From positions 62,001-126,000 of the forward strand of contig NZ_RBIR01000008.1 in NCBI RefSeq assembly GCF_003634095.1: a DNA stretch of 64,000 nucleotides, written 5' to 3'. The stretch's first letter is position 1, and the number at the start of each line of letters is the position of its first letter. The translations under genes were made by a program, and so were the position numbers. Shown one piece after another: positions 1 to 9,982 of the stretch. Below the pieces are notes generated by a model. The model was not told the DNA's origin. It did no database searches and worked only from the letters and a program-made list of their open reading frames with translations. This DNA is from Arthrobacter oryzae. Its GTDB lineage: Bacteria > Actinomycetota > Actinomycetes > Actinomycetales > Micrococcaceae.

Positions 1-1724
1 CGCATGTAGCGGAAGAAGAGGGTCAGGAGCAGCGTCCGGATGTGGGCGCCGTCGACGTCGGCGTCGGTCATGAGAATCACCTTGCCGTACCGGGCCGCGC
101 TGATGTCAAACGTCCGGCCGGAACCGGCCCCGACCACCTGGATCAGGGCCGCGCACTCGGCGTTGGACAGCATGTCCCCCACGGAGGCCTTCTGGACGTT
201 AAGGATCTTGCCGCGGATCGGCAACAGTGCCTGGAAGTCCGAGGACCTGGCCAGCTTGGCGGTGCCCAGGGCGGAGTCGCCTTCGACGATGAACAGTTCG
301 GAGCGTCCGACGTCGTCGGTGCGGCAGTCGGCGAGCTTGGTAGGCATCGAGGAAGTCTCCAGCGCATTCTTGCGGCGCTGTGTTTCCTTGTGGACGCGCG
401 CCGAGATGCGGGATTTCATCTCGCTGACGATCTTTTCCAGCAGCAGTGCCGACTGGGCCTTGTCGTTGCGGTTGGCCGAGGTCAGCTTCGCGGTGATCTC
501 CTGCTCCACCACCTTGGTCACGATGGCCCGCACCGCCGAGGTGCCCAGGATTTCCTTGGTCTGCCCCTCGAACTGCGGTTCGGCCAGGCGGACGGTCAGG
601 ACTGCGGTCAGGCCGGCGAAGATGTCGTCTTTTTCGATCTTGTCATTGCCGGCCTTGAGCTTGCGGGCATTGGTCTCCACGGCCTTGCGGAAGGTCTTGA
701 GCAGGGCCTGCTCGAAGCCGGACTGGTGGGTTCCGCCCTTGGGCGTGGAGATGATGTTGACGAAGCTGCGGACCGTGCTGTCGTAGCCGATCCCCCAGCG
801 CAGCGCGACGTCGACCTCGCAGTCGCGTTCGACCTCGGCGAGCTGGCTGTGGCCCTTCTCGTCGATGACGGGGACGGTTTCCTTGAACTTCCCGGCGCCG
901 TGCAGGCGCCAGATGTCCGTGACGGCAGGGTCGGCGGCGAGGAAATCGACGAACTCGGAGATGCCGCCGTCGTGGTGGAAGACTTCCTCGTGCGGACCCG
1001 ATTCGCCCGGGGTGCCCGCCAACCTGCGTTCATCCCGGACCGTGAGCTTCAGTCCGGGTACCAGGAACGAGGTCTGGCGGGCCCGGGCGGCGAGGTCGTC
1101 GTAGGAGAATTTGGCGTCGGGCGTGAAGATCTGCCGGTCTGCCCAGTAGCGGATCCGGGTTCCTGTGACGCCGCGCTTGGCCTTGCCGATCACATCGAGC
1201 ACGGAGCCGTCAACGAAGGGTTCGAAGACGGAGGCCGGGTCCGGCTTGGTGCCCCGGTCCTTGAAGCGGCCCGGCTCGCCCCGGCGGAAGGACATCTTGT
1301 AGATCTTGCTGCCACGGTCGACCTCGACGTCGAGGCGGGCCGAAAGGGCGTTGACGACGGAGGCGCCCACGCCGTGCAGGCCGCCCGAGGCCGTGTAGGA
1401 GCCGCCGCCGAACTTTCCGCCGGCGTGCAGCTTGGTGAAGACCACCTCGACGCCGGTCAGCCCGGTTTTCGGTTCGACGTCCACGGGGATGCCGCGGCCG
1501 TCGTCGTGGATCTCCACTGAGTTGTCGGCGTGGAGGATGATCTTGATGTCGTGGCCGAACCCGGCCAGGGCCTCGTCGACGGAGTTGTCGATGATTTCCC
1601 AGAGGCAGTGCATGAGTCCGCGGGAATCCGTGGAGCCGATGTACATGCCCGGGCGCTTGCGGACGGCCTCGAGGCCCTCCAGCACGGAGAGGTGCCGGGC
1701 GGTGTAATCAGAACTGGGTGCCAC
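1..1724 (-). CDS. parE: DNA topoisomerase IV / gyrase-type subunit B, 3' part outside window
   Basis: This is the ATPase subunit of a type IIA topoisomerase that unlinks or supercoils DNA. About 574 codons are visible; the C-terminal end lies left of base 1. The N-terminus carries the GHKL ATPase motif (YIGSTDSRGLMHCLWEIIDN, with the metal-binding Asn), then HDDGRGIPVD and GGLHGVGASVVNALS. Near the edge the TOPRIM signatures ELFIVEGDSA and MTDADVDGAHIRTL are seen. The start is GTG at 1724, preceded by AAGGAG about 10 nt upstream. ParE and GyrB look alike in this part; I favour ParE because the gene stands close to sigA and away from dnaN/recF/gyrA, but this is inference. Confidence 0.9.
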   Translation of the reverse strand, partial: MAPSSDYTARHLSVLEGLEAVRKRPGMYIGSTDSRGLMHCLWEIIDNSVDEALAGFGHDIKIILHADNSVEIHDDGRGIPVDVEPKTGLTGVEVVFTKLHAGGKFGGGSYTASGGLHGVGASVVNALSARLDVEVDRGSKIYKMSFRRGEPGRFKDRGTKPDPASVFEPFVDGSVLDVIGKAKRGVTGTRIRYWADRQIFTPDAKFSYDDLAARARQTSFLVPGLKLTVRDERRLAGTPGESGPHEEVFHHDGGISEFVDFLAADPAVTDIWRLHGAGKFKETVPVIDEKGHSQLAEVERDCEVDVALRWGIGYDSTVRSFVNIISTPKGGTHQSGFEQALLKTFRKAVETNARKLKAGNDKIEKDDIFAGLTAVLTVRLAEPQFEGQTKEILGTSAVRAIVTKVVEQEITAKLTSANRNDKAQSALLLEKIVSEMKSRISARVHKETQRRKNALETSSMPTKLADCRTDDVGRSELFIVEGDSALGTAKLARSSDFQALLPIRGKILNVQKASVGDMLSNAECAALIQVVGAGSGRTFDISAARYGKVILMTDADVDGAHIRTLLLTLFFRYM

Positions 1725-1975
1725 GGGTCGTGAGCTCCTTCGAGAATCGGGACAGCTCCGGCAGCATACGCAGGCGGGCAATCACAGTATTTAACGCTCT
1801 TCCTAGGTTAGTCGGACTCGAGCTCCACCCCGGTCTGCCACTCCCCTGAGGAACTCATCGGCAACCCGCCGTTATTGAGACGTGATACGCGGACAGCGAA
1901 AGTGGCCCATCCCTTCGATGGATTGGCCCCGAATACTGGTTATATAGGTATACCGATCTACTAAGGAGGCCGAAC

Positions 1976-2197
1976 ATGACAACAGCAGTTGCGGACCGCA
2001 CACTGACCGCCGCAGACCGGTGCGATCGTTGCGGAGCACAGGCATACGTCCGGGTTGTTCTCGGTGCCTCCGGCGGTGAGCTTCTTTTCTGCGGCCACCA
2101 CGCACGCGCCGTAGAGCCGACACTCAAGCCGCTCAGCTCAGACTGGCATGACGAGACTGACCGCCTTCACCAGAAGGCTCCGGTTCCGGTCGACTAG
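1976..2197 (+). CDS. small DUF7455-type zinc-ribbon-like protein
   Basis: This is a 73-residue acidic protein of unknown function. Two short metal-ligand-like motifs are visible, CDRCGAQ near residue 18 and FCGHHA near residue 40, which suggests a small zinc-binding fold. It resembles the DUF7455 proteins common in actinobacteria. The start ATG has a strong TAAGGAGG at 5-10 nt upstream. It stands alone between the diverging topoisomerase gene and the converging sigA, with a hairpin terminator 57 nt after its stop. The family name is recalled from sequence appearance, not searched. Confidence 0.75.
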   Translation: MTTAVADRTLTAADRCDRCGAQAYVRVVLGASGGELLFCGHHARAVEPTLKPLSSDWHDETDRLHQKAPVPVD

Positions 2198-2253
2198 ACC
2201 TCACCGGTTCCGGCTCGGCCCGTCCGGGTTCCGAGCGACCTGAGACCACTGCA

Positions 2254-2284
2254 CCAGGGTCCCTCCTTTCCGGAGGGGCCCTGG
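2254..2284 (+). terminator. hairpin terminator after the DUF7455 gene
   Basis: A 13-bp stem (CCAGGGTCCCTCC with GGAGGGGCCCTGG, one G-T pair) with a 5-nt loop starts 57 nt after the stop at 2197. It is followed by several near-copies of GGTTCGTTAA rather than by a long T-run, as is usual in high-GC actinobacteria. Confidence 0.7.
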
Positions 2285-2402
2285 TTCGTTAAGCACTGGT
2301 TCGTTAATCCCTGATTCGTTGGGGAACCGGATCGTTCGTGACTTCTTCGTTGGGGCTGGCGTGTTCGACGTCGTCTGACCGGGAGCCTGGCTGCGGCAAT
2401 AA

Positions 2403-2466
2403 CAAAGCGGGGCCGTCTCCGGCCCGCTTCCCCTTGGGAGGACGGGCGGGAGATGACCCCGCTTTG
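2403..2466 (-). terminator. probable sigA terminator (inverted repeat)
   Basis: The 10-bp arms CAAAGCGGGG (2403-2412) and CCCCGCTTTG (2457-2466) enclose a 44-nt GC-rich loop that can itself pair. It lies 32 nt beyond the sigA stop on the minus strand and probably ends that transcript. Confidence 0.55.
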
Positions 2467-2497
2467 CTGTGAACCGCATTCAGACTGCGATCCGGGA

Positions 2498-3820
2498 TTA
2501 GTCCAGGTAGTCGCGCAGGACCTGTGAGCGCGACGGGTGGCGCAGCTTGGACATGGTCTTGGATTCGATCTGGCGGATGCGCTCGCGCGTCACACCGTAG
2601 ACCTTGCCGATTTCGTCTAAAGTCTTCGGCTGTCCGTCGGTGAGACCGAACCGCATCGCAACCACACCGGCTTCGCGCTCGGAGAGCGTGTCAAGCACCG
2701 AGTGCAGCTGTTCCTGCAGCAGGGTGAAGCTCACGGCGTCGGCGGGAACCACGGCCTCGGAGTCCTCGATGAGGTCACCGAACTCCGAGTCGCCGTCCTC
2801 GCCCAGGGGCGTGTGCAGGGAGATGGGCTCGCGGCCGTACTTCTGGACCTCGACGACCTTCTCGGGGGTCATGTCGAGTTCGAGGGCCAGTTCCTCGGGC
2901 GTGGGTTCGCGGCCCAGGTCCTGGAGCATCTGGCGCTGGACGCGGGCCAGCTTGTTGATGACTTCCACCATGTGCACCGGGATACGGATGGTGCGGGCCT
3001 GGTCAGCCATGGCGCGGGTGATCGCCTGGCGGATCCACCACGTGGCGTAGGTGGAGAACTTGAAGCCCTTCGTGTAGTCGAACTTCTCGACCGCGCGGAT
3101 CAGGCCCAGGTTGCCTTCCTGGATCAGGTCCAGGAAGAGCATGCCGCGGCCGGTGTAGCGCTTGGCCAGCGAGACGACCAGACGGAGGTTGGCCTCGAGC
3201 AGGTGGTTCTTGGCGCGCTTGCCGTCGTGGATGACGAATTCGAGCTCACGCTTGAGCTTGGGATCCATCGTGCCGTCATCGGCGGCGATCTTCTCCTCGG
3301 CGAAGAGGCCCGCTTCGATCCGCAGGGCCAGATCGACTTCCTGCTCAGCGTTCAGCAGGGCGACCTTGCCGATCTGCTTCAGGTAGTCCTTGACGGGGTC
3401 GGCTGTGGCGCCGGCGGACATGACCTGCTGCACGGGGGCGTCGTCGTCGTCGGCGTCGGAGTACACGAAACCGGAGCCGGTGGTCGCTGCGGCCTTGCCG
3501 GCAACCTCATCGCCTTCCGCTTCGTCACCGAGTTCGGCGGCATCGGGGGTGATGTCGTCGAGGTCTTCATCGACGTCGACGTCATCGTCACTGGCTGATT
3601 TGCCGGCGGCCTCTGCCGCGGCTTTAGCGCCGGGCTTGGGCCCGCGCTTCTTGGGCTCAGGCTTGGCGACTCCGTCGCCACCCTCTGCGGAAGCGGCGTC
3701 CTTGACAGCCTTATTGGCTGCACGCGTGGCGGCACGCTTGGCGTTTGTCGCCGCCTTCTTCTCCTCAGGGGACATTTCGGCCTGGTCGGCGGGTTCCTTC
3801 TTCGCGGAAGACGGGGTCAC
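2498..3820 (-). CDS. sigA: primary RNA polymerase sigma factor SigA (RpoD/HrdB type)
   Basis: This is the housekeeping sigma-70 factor that directs RNA polymerase to most promoters; 440 residues from the chosen start. The N-terminal third is a Lys/Ala-rich then acidic variable segment ([12 protein letters not shown]). Region 1.2 begins at [11 protein letters not shown], region 2 holds [20 protein letters not shown] and [13 protein letters not shown], and region 4 ends with the helix-turn-helix [11 protein letters not shown] chose GTG at 3820 because GAAAGG stands 6 nt before it; the in-frame ATG 12 codons upstream has no ribosome site. A TTGACA (3879-3884, minus strand) lies upstream, without a convincing -10. 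Confidence 0.96.
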   Translation of the reverse strand: MTPSSAKKEPADQAEMSPEEKKAATNAKRAATRAANKAVKDAASAEGGDGVAKPEPKKRGPKPGAKAAAEAAGKSASDDDVDVDEDLDDITPDAAELGDEAEGDEVAGKAAATTGSGFVYSDADDDDAPVQQVMSAGATADPVKDYLKQIGKVALLNAEQEVDLALRIEAGLFAEEKIAADDGTMDPKLKRELEFVIHDGKRAKNHLLEANLRLVVSLAKRYTGRGMLFLDLIQEGNLGLIRAVEKFDYTKGFKFSTYATWWIRQAITRAMADQARTIRIPVHMVEVINKLARVQRQMLQDLGREPTPEELALELDMTPEKVVEVQKYGREPISLHTPLGEDGDSEFGDLIEDSEAVVPADAVSFTLLQEQLHSVLDTLSEREAGVVAMRFGLTDGQPKTLDEIGKVYGVTRERIRQIESKTMSKLRHPSRSQVLRDYLD

Positions 3821-4082
3821 TGAAAACCTTTCTAGCTGCGGTCTGCGGATCGCCATACGGGCAACACCACTATGACCCTGTCAAGTCCGTGTTTGACATC
3901 AGGCGCAACCACGGCCAGCAGAGCCACTTAGTAGAACTGCCGGGGCGGCCTTAATGTTCCCTGTTTCCAAGGTTCATTACGGCGCTTGATACACGGACCC
4001 AACCGGGTCTCGGCAACCATTGTCTCACGATTTTCCGCGCGGGTGCCTTTCGGGGCACGCGTCAAGCGTTTGCGTCGTCAGC

Positions 4083-5636
4083 TCACGCCGCGTCCGGGGC
4101 AAACTTCTGCCAGGCGGCCTCCCGTCTGGCCGCCCAGCCGCAAAGGGTGCCGCGCCGGCCAAGTTCTGCCAGCAGTTCCGCCAGCCTGTACCCCGGGTGG
4201 CCCTCCAAAGCCTGCCGGTACAGGGCATCGGCATACGAGCCGCGGCCGCGGCACCATTCGATCCAGCCCCGCGCCGTCGCGGCGGCCGCAGTCGGCTCAC
4301 CCTCGCCGAGGGCGGCGAGCAGCTCCAGGACCCGCTCAAGCCTGACCATCAGGGCCCAGTCCGGAATCGACGGGGCCAGCCCAAGCAGAACCTCCCCGTA
4401 GCCGGGGACAGCCTCAGCACCGGGGCGGGGGCCGGGGCGGAGGCCGGGACCAGCGGCGGCACTCGTTGGCCCGGGCGCCGCGGACAAGGTGCCAGACATG
4501 GAACTGGACAGGGTGCCGGCCGCTGACCCGGGAATTGGACTCGGCGTCGGCCCGGGCCGCGAAACAGCAAGGGCGCCCGGCCCGCAGTCCGCCTCGAAGA
4601 TGCCGAAGTCCTCGGCGCCGCGTTCGGCTGCCGGGCGCCCGGCTGCCGCCATCACGAGCAGGGCATCCCGCCACGGCGGGATGCATAAGCTGGCCCGCAG
4701 GTAGCCGGCCAACTCCGGTGGCAGCTTAAACGGCCAGTCCCCAGTCTTGGCATCGGGGCTCCCGGCAGAGATGGTCCCGGGAGCGCGGGTCCCGGTTTCT
4801 GGGGCCGGGGCCTCCGGGCGCAGGCCGAGGGGTCGTTCCGGGTCCTCGACGGTCCGCAGGACCAGCGTCCAGATATCGAGCACCTGGGCAAACTGTGACC
4901 GGTCCCGCTGTCGCGGCGAAAATTGCGTCATCCAGCCCGATTCCGCCGCGTGCACCGCCGGATCCACCGACGTGGCAACCGGCGCGCTTGCCCGCGCGTC
5001 CGGGGCGGCGCCCACCATGCTGCCGCGGAACACCATCTCCGCGTTCAGTCTGCTGTTTCTGATCTGCTCGACCGGCCGACCAAGCGGTCCGCAGCATTCC
5101 GGATCGCTGCAGTATGCGTTCTGCCAGAACTCGGTTCCAATAATCCAGGCGTCCCGCAGCGGCATCCCGGCAGCCTGGAGCGCAAGTTCGAGTTCCTTGA
5201 GCAGGCCAGCCCATACAGTGCGGGGGCCTTCCCCGGCGTTGTCCGGGTCAGTGGGGGCGCCATTAACGCCGACGCTGATGCTGTCGGCATCGGTAAAGAA
5301 GGCCAAAAGTGACCCGTCAGCCGCTTCGTCCGCCTGCAGGTAGGACACCACGTGCCGGGCAAATCCGGCGAAGGTGTCCCGTGGGCCGGATCCGGGCCGG
5401 CGCTTGGCGACGGCACGGGCCCGTCCTGCCGCCGGGTCGCCTCGTCCGCTGCCGTTGCGGCAGGTGCCGGAGGCGCCTTCGGGATCGGGGAGGTCAACTC
5501 GCAAGGTTGCACCAAGCCGTTTGCCTTGCATGGTCATGGCCACGAGGCTGTTCTCGGGCCAGTAGCCCAGGGAGTGCGGGATGAAGCCAAGGATGTCTTC
5601 GGGCCCGGTAATTCTCAAGTGATCGGAAGCTGTCAT
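4083..5636 (-). CDS. DUF4192 domain-containing protein
   Basis: This is a protein of about 517 residues of unknown function. The N-terminus (LRITGPEDILGFIPHSLGY then ENSLVAMTMQGKRLGATLRV) matches the start of DUF4192 proteins, which are restricted to actinobacteria. A Pro/Ala/Gly-rich segment of about 70 residues (SRPGPTPSPIPGSAAG and on) interrupts the C-terminal third and is probably a disordered insertion. No signal peptide or membrane helix is seen. The start is uncertain: ATG at 5636 begins at the conserved MTASDHL, while an ATG seven codons upstream (5657) also lacks a clear ribosome site. It runs in the same direction as sigA but about 260 bp upstream, so probably separately transcribed. 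Confidence 0.75.
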   Translation of the reverse strand: MTASDHLRITGPEDILGFIPHSLGYWPENSLVAMTMQGKRLGATLRVDLPDPEGASGTCRNGSGRGDPAAGRARAVAKRRPGSGPRDTFAGFARHVVSYLQADEAADGSLLAFFTDADSISVGVNGAPTDPDNAGEGPRTVWAGLLKELELALQAAGMPLRDAWIIGTEFWQNAYCSDPECCGPLGRPVEQIRNSRLNAEMVFRGSMVGAAPDARASAPVATSVDPAVHAAESGWMTQFSPRQRDRSQFAQVLDIWTLVLRTVEDPERPLGLRPEAPAPETGTRAPGTISAGSPDAKTGDWPFKLPPELAGYLRASLCIPPWRDALLVMAAAGRPAAERGAEDFGIFEADCGPGALAVSRPGPTPSPIPGSAAGTLSSSMSGTLSAAPGPTSAAAGPGLRPGPRPGAEAVPGYGEVLLGLAPSIPDWALMVRLERVLELLAALGEGEPTAAAATARGWIEWCRGRGSYADALYRQALEGHPGYRLAELLAELGRRGTLCGWAARREAAWQKFAPDAA

Positions 5637-5763
5637 AAGCCCAGCTTCGCCATGCACCGATCCGTGCGGGAGTCCCGGGGTTCGCTATGTGGATAACCGG
5701 GCGGACAACCTGAGGGTCACGAACGTCAGGCACCCCCAAGCCGCGGACCTGCCGGAGAGTGCG

Positions 5764-7095
5764 TCAGGGGGTCCGGCGGCGCTCCGCAACCAGTCTGCGC
5801 TGCTCGGCGAGGGCCGAGAGCAGCGGCGGAACCGTGACGCCCTGGAGCGCCATCTGCCGCCGGACTTTCCGCCGCGTGGCGATGATGGCGGCGGCTCCGC
5901 CGGCGAGCAGCAGGAACTGCACGCTGAGGGCGATGCGGAAGGGGTCAAGGGCGTAGAGCTCGCCGTGGGAGAACCCGCTGGCATGCAGGAGATCGAGCAC
6001 CAGCCCAATGAGGTAGATGGACACCAGCGCGGCGATGAAGCCCCCCACGTTGACAATTCCGGTGGCGGTGCCGAGCCGGTGCGCCGGGTTGAAAGTCCGG
6101 GCGAAGTCGAAGCCGATCATCGAGCCGGGGCCGCCCACGGCCAGTGTCACCACGAGGACGGCCAGGAGCCAGAGCGGCGCGCGCCCCGGCAGAAGAAGGA
6201 CGGAGGCCCAGACCAGTGCGGTGCACCCGGAGATCAGGAGCACCATGGTGGACCGCCGCAGCGGATGCCGCGCAACGAACCTGCCCATCAGCGGCCCGGC
6301 GGCGATGGCCGCAGCCACGTACAGCGACATGAGCGCCGAGACGGTTCCGCGGTCCAGCCCCTCGGCGGATATCAGGAAAGGGTACCCCCACGTCATGGCG
6401 AAAACCGTGCCGCTGAACTGGACGGTGAAGTGGCTCCACAGCCCGAGCCGGGTCCCGGGTTGCCGCCAGGCGTGACCCAGCGAAATCCCGGTGGCGCGCA
6501 GTCCCTGCGACTTGGCGGGCGGGGGGTGCCCGGGCGGAAGGTCCTGGAGCAGGATCAGGACAAGAACGACGGCGAGCCCGGACATCGCGGCGAGCGTCAG
6601 GAAGGCAGGGGTCCACCCCGCGGAGTGCAGGATCATGGCGAACGGCACGACGCTGAAGAGTTGGCCCAGCTGCCCGGACATGCCGGTCAGCTGGGTCAGC
6701 AGCGGCACGCGCGCCGCGGCGAACCAGAGCGGAATGAGCCGGATCACCGAGATGAACGTCATGGCGTCGCCGGCCCCCACCAGGACGCGTCCGAGAACGC
6801 CGCCCGGGATGTTGTCCGCAAACGCGAGTTGAAGTTGGCCGAGTCCCATCAGCACGCCGCCGCCGGCCAGCATGGCCCGGGAACCGAAACGGTCCACGAG
6901 GATGCCCACCGGGATCTGCAGCGCGGCGTAGACCAGGAGTTGCAGCACGGTGAAGAAGGAGATCTCGGCCGCGCTCGCGTGGAAGCGTGCCGTCGCCTCC
7001 AGACCGACCACCCCGAAGGAGGTCCGCTGGCTGACCGCCACAAGATAGGCAAAGATCCCGACGATCCAGATCAGCCAGGCGCGGGGAGAGGTCAC
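5764..7095 (-). CDS. MFS transporter
   Basis: This 443-residue integral membrane protein has about 12 hydrophobic helices, as in the major facilitator superfamily. The loop between helices 2 and 3 holds the family motif PVGILVDRFGSRAMLAGGG (G-x-L-x-D-R-x-G). A central hydrophilic loop (LQDLPPGHPPPAKSQG) separates the two six-helix halves. The substrate cannot be told from the sequence. The start is GTG at 7095. It is preceded by AGGGGA, which could be a ribosome site, and before that CATAAT exactly 6 nt upstream, which fits a leaderless transcript. It follows the PAC2 gene by 35 bp on the same strand. Confidence 0.88.
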   Translation of the reverse strand: MTSPRAWLIWIVGIFAYLVAVSQRTSFGVVGLEATARFHASAAEISFFTVLQLLVYAALQIPVGILVDRFGSRAMLAGGGVLMGLGQLQLAFADNIPGGVLGRVLVGAGDAMTFISVIRLIPLWFAAARVPLLTQLTGMSGQLGQLFSVVPFAMILHSAGWTPAFLTLAAMSGLAVVLVLILLQDLPPGHPPPAKSQGLRATGISLGHAWRQPGTRLGLWSHFTVQFSGTVFAMTWGYPFLISAEGLDRGTVSALMSLYVAAAIAAGPLMGRFVARHPLRRSTMVLLISGCTALVWASVLLLPGRAPLWLLAVLVVTLAVGGPGSMIGFDFARTFNPAHRLGTATGIVNVGGFIAALVSIYLIGLVLDLLHASGFSHGELYALDPFRIALSVQFLLLAGGAAAIIATRRKVRRQMALQGVTVPPLLSALAEQRRLVAERRRTP

Positions 7096-7107
7096 TCCCC
7101 TATTATG
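7096..7107 (-). promoter_or_regulatory. -10-like CATAAT, 6 nt before the MFS start
   Basis: On the minus strand CATAAT (7107-7102) is followed by AGGGGA and then the GTG start. A -10 at this distance would put transcription start at the start codon. AGGGGA may alternatively act as a Shine-Dalgarno sequence. Confidence 0.4.
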
Positions 7108-7130
7108 CCCGGCCTTTGGATATATCGTAT

Positions 7131-8069
7131 TTATTCGCCGGGTTCTTTACGGGCCAAGTAGGCCTCCACCGCGGCGCCCAGGGCATCGGCGTTCGGGATT
7201 TGGTCGTTCTCATCGGCCAGCAGCGATCGGCGGACCGTCCCCTCGGCTTTTTCGTCGTATCGGGTCTCCAGCCTGGAGACCACCTGCTGGACTTCCTCGG
7301 AGGCCTCGATTTGCTCGGCTATCTGCCGGCCCACCTCGCGGCCCGCCTCGCGAAGGCGGTCGGTCGGCAGCATGAGGGAAGTGGCGGCACCCAGGTACTC
7401 CAGGCCGGCGACGGCGGCCGTCGGGTACTCGGCTTCGGCAAGGTAGTGCGGCACGTGGATCACGTAGCCGGCGACGTTCCGGCCCGCCTCCGCCAGCCTC
7501 AGCTCCAGGATGTGGCCCACGGCCGCGGGAACCTCCACGGTGGGCTTCCAGACCGAGATTCCCTCAATCAGCTCCGGCCGGTTGCCGTGCACGGTCACCC
7601 CGACCGGCCGGGTGTGGGGCACGGGCATCGGAATCGAATGGATCCAGGTGACCAGGTTGACGTCGAGTTCCTGCACAATGCCGACGACGGCGCGGGCGAA
7701 GCGCTCCCACTGCAGGTCCGGTTCGAACCCGGCAAGGAGCAGGAACGGGCTGCCCAGCCCGTCGACCAGCCGATAGAGCGCCAGGGTCGGCGCCTGGTAG
7801 TCCTGCAGGTGGTCCTCGACAAAGCTGACCTGCGGCCGGCGGGACCGGTAGTCGATCAGCTGGTCGGCGTCGAACTCGGCGATCATCTCGGCGTCGAGCG
7901 TATCCAGCAGCTCAGCGGTGATCTGCCGGACCACGTGGCCGGCGTCGGCGAAGCCGGTGAACCCCATAACGAGGTTGAGTCCGCGCAGTTCGGGGCTGGA
8001 GAACAGCACGTCATCACGGACGAAGAGCGACTGGGGGTCCAGCAAAGAGCCGGAAATCCGTTCAATCAC
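7131..8069 (-). CDS. PAC2 family protein
   Basis: This 312-residue protein resembles the PAC2 family (proteasome assembly chaperone fold, often ATP-grasp-associated in actinobacteria). Typical segments are GLNLVMGFTGFADAGHVVRQ near residue 30 and MPVPHTRPVGVTVHGN near residue 150. It has no signal peptide or membrane segment and is probably cytosolic. The start is GTG at 8069 with AAAGGA 7 nt upstream. The MFS gene follows 35 bp downstream on the same strand, so the two may be cotranscribed, although the MFS gene seems to have its own start signal. The exact role is unknown. Confidence 0.82.
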   Translation of the reverse strand: MIERISGSLLDPQSLFVRDDVLFSSPELRGLNLVMGFTGFADAGHVVRQITAELLDTLDAEMIAEFDADQLIDYRSRRPQVSFVEDHLQDYQAPTLALYRLVDGLGSPFLLLAGFEPDLQWERFARAVVGIVQELDVNLVTWIHSIPMPVPHTRPVGVTVHGNRPELIEGISVWKPTVEVPAAVGHILELRLAEAGRNVAGYVIHVPHYLAEAEYPTAAVAGLEYLGAATSLMLPTDRLREAGREVGRQIAEQIEASEEVQQVVSRLETRYDEKAEGTVRRSLLADENDQIPNADALGAAVEAYLARKEPGE

Positions 8070-8440
8070 GGCGTGTTCCTTTCACGATTGGCGGCGGCGG
8101 GAGAAGCGGGGCGCGTTCCGGCTCTCAGGCAGGTTCGGCGGAGGCAGAACCAGCACAGTCAGGCGGATCAGTCCGGAGAACAACTCGCCTCACGGCAGGC
8201 CGCTAACACTACAACGCGCCGCCGCCCGGGCTAATTCCTGCGCGGGGTGTGCTCCAGCTCTCATTCAATTGAATTTCCGGGCCGCGGAGAGGCTACGATC
8301 GGAACTGCCCCTTGGGCTTGCCAGCAAACACCGGGTTGCGTCCCAGAACGACGGCCGCCCGGGATCCGCGGCAGGACGCCGAACATGCAGTTCCTGCCGA
8401 AAATCACCGAGAACCAAACAGAGAATTGAGGACTGTCCTC
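8070..8440. other. 371-bp intergenic region between diverging PAC2 gene and pepA
   Basis: No credible gene is seen. It must hold both divergent promoters. A perfect 12-bp palindrome, ATTCAATTGAAT (8263-8274), stands out as an AT island in GC-rich sequence. TTGAAT within it and TACGAT (8294-8299) are possible -35 and -10 elements for pepA, but with a 19-bp spacer. The pepA leader would then be about 135 nt. Confidence 0.4.
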
Positions 8441-9982
8441 GTGGTCAAGAATAGTGAAGTCAAACTTAGTGCAGTTGCAGGGGTTCAGTTGAAGTCCCCC
8501 AGCGATGCCCTCGTCATCGGCGTCGGGCAGGGCCCGGACGGCCCCGTCCTGCTCGACAACCCGCTGACGGCCAAGGCCGCCGAGGCCCTGGCTGAGTCAC
8601 TGAATGTTCTTGGCATCACCGGCGCGGCAGACCAGGCCCACCGCCTCCCGGGCCTGCCGGAGGCCGGGGCCACCATCCTGCTCCTGGCCGGCGTCGGCAA
8701 GCTGCCGACGAGCAAAGCCTCAGCCAAGCAGCCCCTCTCCGAGGAGGCCCTCCGCCGTGCCGCCGGCTCGGCAGTGCGCCAGCTGGCCGGCGTCAGCACC
8801 GTGACCCTGGCACTCCCGACGACGACCCTGGCCGAGGTCGCCGCCGTCGCCGAGGGCGCCGCAATGGGCGCCTACTCCTACACGGAGTTCCGGTCCTCCA
8901 AGGACGGGCTGAAGGATCCGGTGAAGAACGTCGCCATCCTGACCGACTTCGCGGCGGACAAGGCACTCCAGCCGCTCCTGCGCCGGGCGTCCCTGATCGG
9001 CACTGCAGTCAACGCGACGCGCACGCTGGTCAACCAGCCGCCGAGCCACCTCTACCCCGAGTCGTTCGCCGAGGCCGCCAAGGAGCTGGCCAAGGGCCTG
9101 CCGGTCAAGGTGACGGTCTGGGACGAGAAGCGCCTCGAGAAGGAGGGCTTCGGCGGCATCCTCGGCGTCGGCAAGGGCTCCACACGCCAGCCGCGCCTCG
9201 TGAAGGTCGAATACGCTCCGGCCAAGGCCACGGCGAAGATCGCGCTCGTGGGCAAGGGCATCACCTTTGACACCGGCGGCATCTCCATCAAGCCCGCCCT
9301 GGGCATGGGGGACATGAAGAGCGACATGGCGGGCGCCGCCGTCGTGCTTAACACCGTGCTGGCCATCGCTGGCCTGGGCCTTCCGGTCAAGGCGACCGCC
9401 TGGCTGTGCATTGCCGAGAACATGCCCTCCGGCGCGGCCCAGCGTCCCGCCGACGTCCTGACCATGTTCGGCGGCAAGACGGTTGAGGTCTTGAACACCG
9501 ACGCCGAGGGCCGCCTGGTCATGGCCGACGGCATCGTGGCCGCCGGCCAGGAATACCCGGACGCCATCATCGATGTCGCCACCCTCACCGGCGCCCAGCT
9601 GATTGCCTTGGGCGACCGCACCGCAGGCGTCATGGGCGCCGATTCCGTCACCGCCGCCATCAAGGCTGCCGCGGACCGCGCCGGCGAGCTCGTCTGGCCG
9701 ATGCCCCTGCCCGAGGAGCTGCGCGCCAGCCTCGACTCGCAGGTCGCGGACATCGCCAACATTGGCGAACGGCACGGCGGCATGATGACCGCCGCGGTGT
9801 TCCTGCGCGAATTCGTCGGCAAGGGCATGGACGGGGAGCAGATCCCCTGGGCACACATTGACATCGCCGGCCCGTCGTTCAACAACGGCAGCCCCTACGG
9901 CTACAACCACAAGCAGGGCACGGGCTGCACCGTCCGCACGCTGGTGGCCTACGTCGAAGACCTCCTCCCGGCTTCTGCCTAA
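8441..9982 (+). CDS. pepA: leucyl aminopeptidase (M17 family)
   Basis: This is a cytosolic two-metal exopeptidase that removes N-terminal residues from peptides; 513 residues, close to the family norm of about 500. The C-terminal catalytic half shows the metal-ligand segment GKGITFDTGGISIKP, then GDMKSDMAGAAVV, the M17 signature NTDAEGRLVMADG and the ATLTGAQ segment. I chose GTG at 8441 (VKNSEVKLS) with GAGG about 10 nt upstream; the upstream in-frame extension to 8312 is poor coding sequence. A strong hairpin follows the gene, so it is monocistronic. Confidence 0.95.
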   Translation: MVKNSEVKLSAVAGVQLKSPSDALVIGVGQGPDGPVLLDNPLTAKAAEALAESLNVLGITGAADQAHRLPGLPEAGATILLLAGVGKLPTSKASAKQPLSEEALRRAAGSAVRQLAGVSTVTLALPTTTLAEVAAVAEGAAMGAYSYTEFRSSKDGLKDPVKNVAILTDFAADKALQPLLRRASLIGTAVNATRTLVNQPPSHLYPESFAEAAKELAKGLPVKVTVWDEKRLEKEGFGGILGVGKGSTRQPRLVKVEYAPAKATAKIALVGKGITFDTGGISIKPALGMGDMKSDMAGAAVVLNTVLAIAGLGLPVKATAWLCIAENMPSGAAQRPADVLTMFGGKTVEVLNTDAEGRLVMADGIVAAGQEYPDAIIDVATLTGAQLIALGDRTAGVMGADSVTAAIKAAADRAGELVWPMPLPEELRASLDSQVADIANIGERHGGMMTAAVFLREFVGKGMDGEQIPWAHIDIAGPSFNNGSPYGYNHKQGTGCTVRTLVAYVEDLLPASA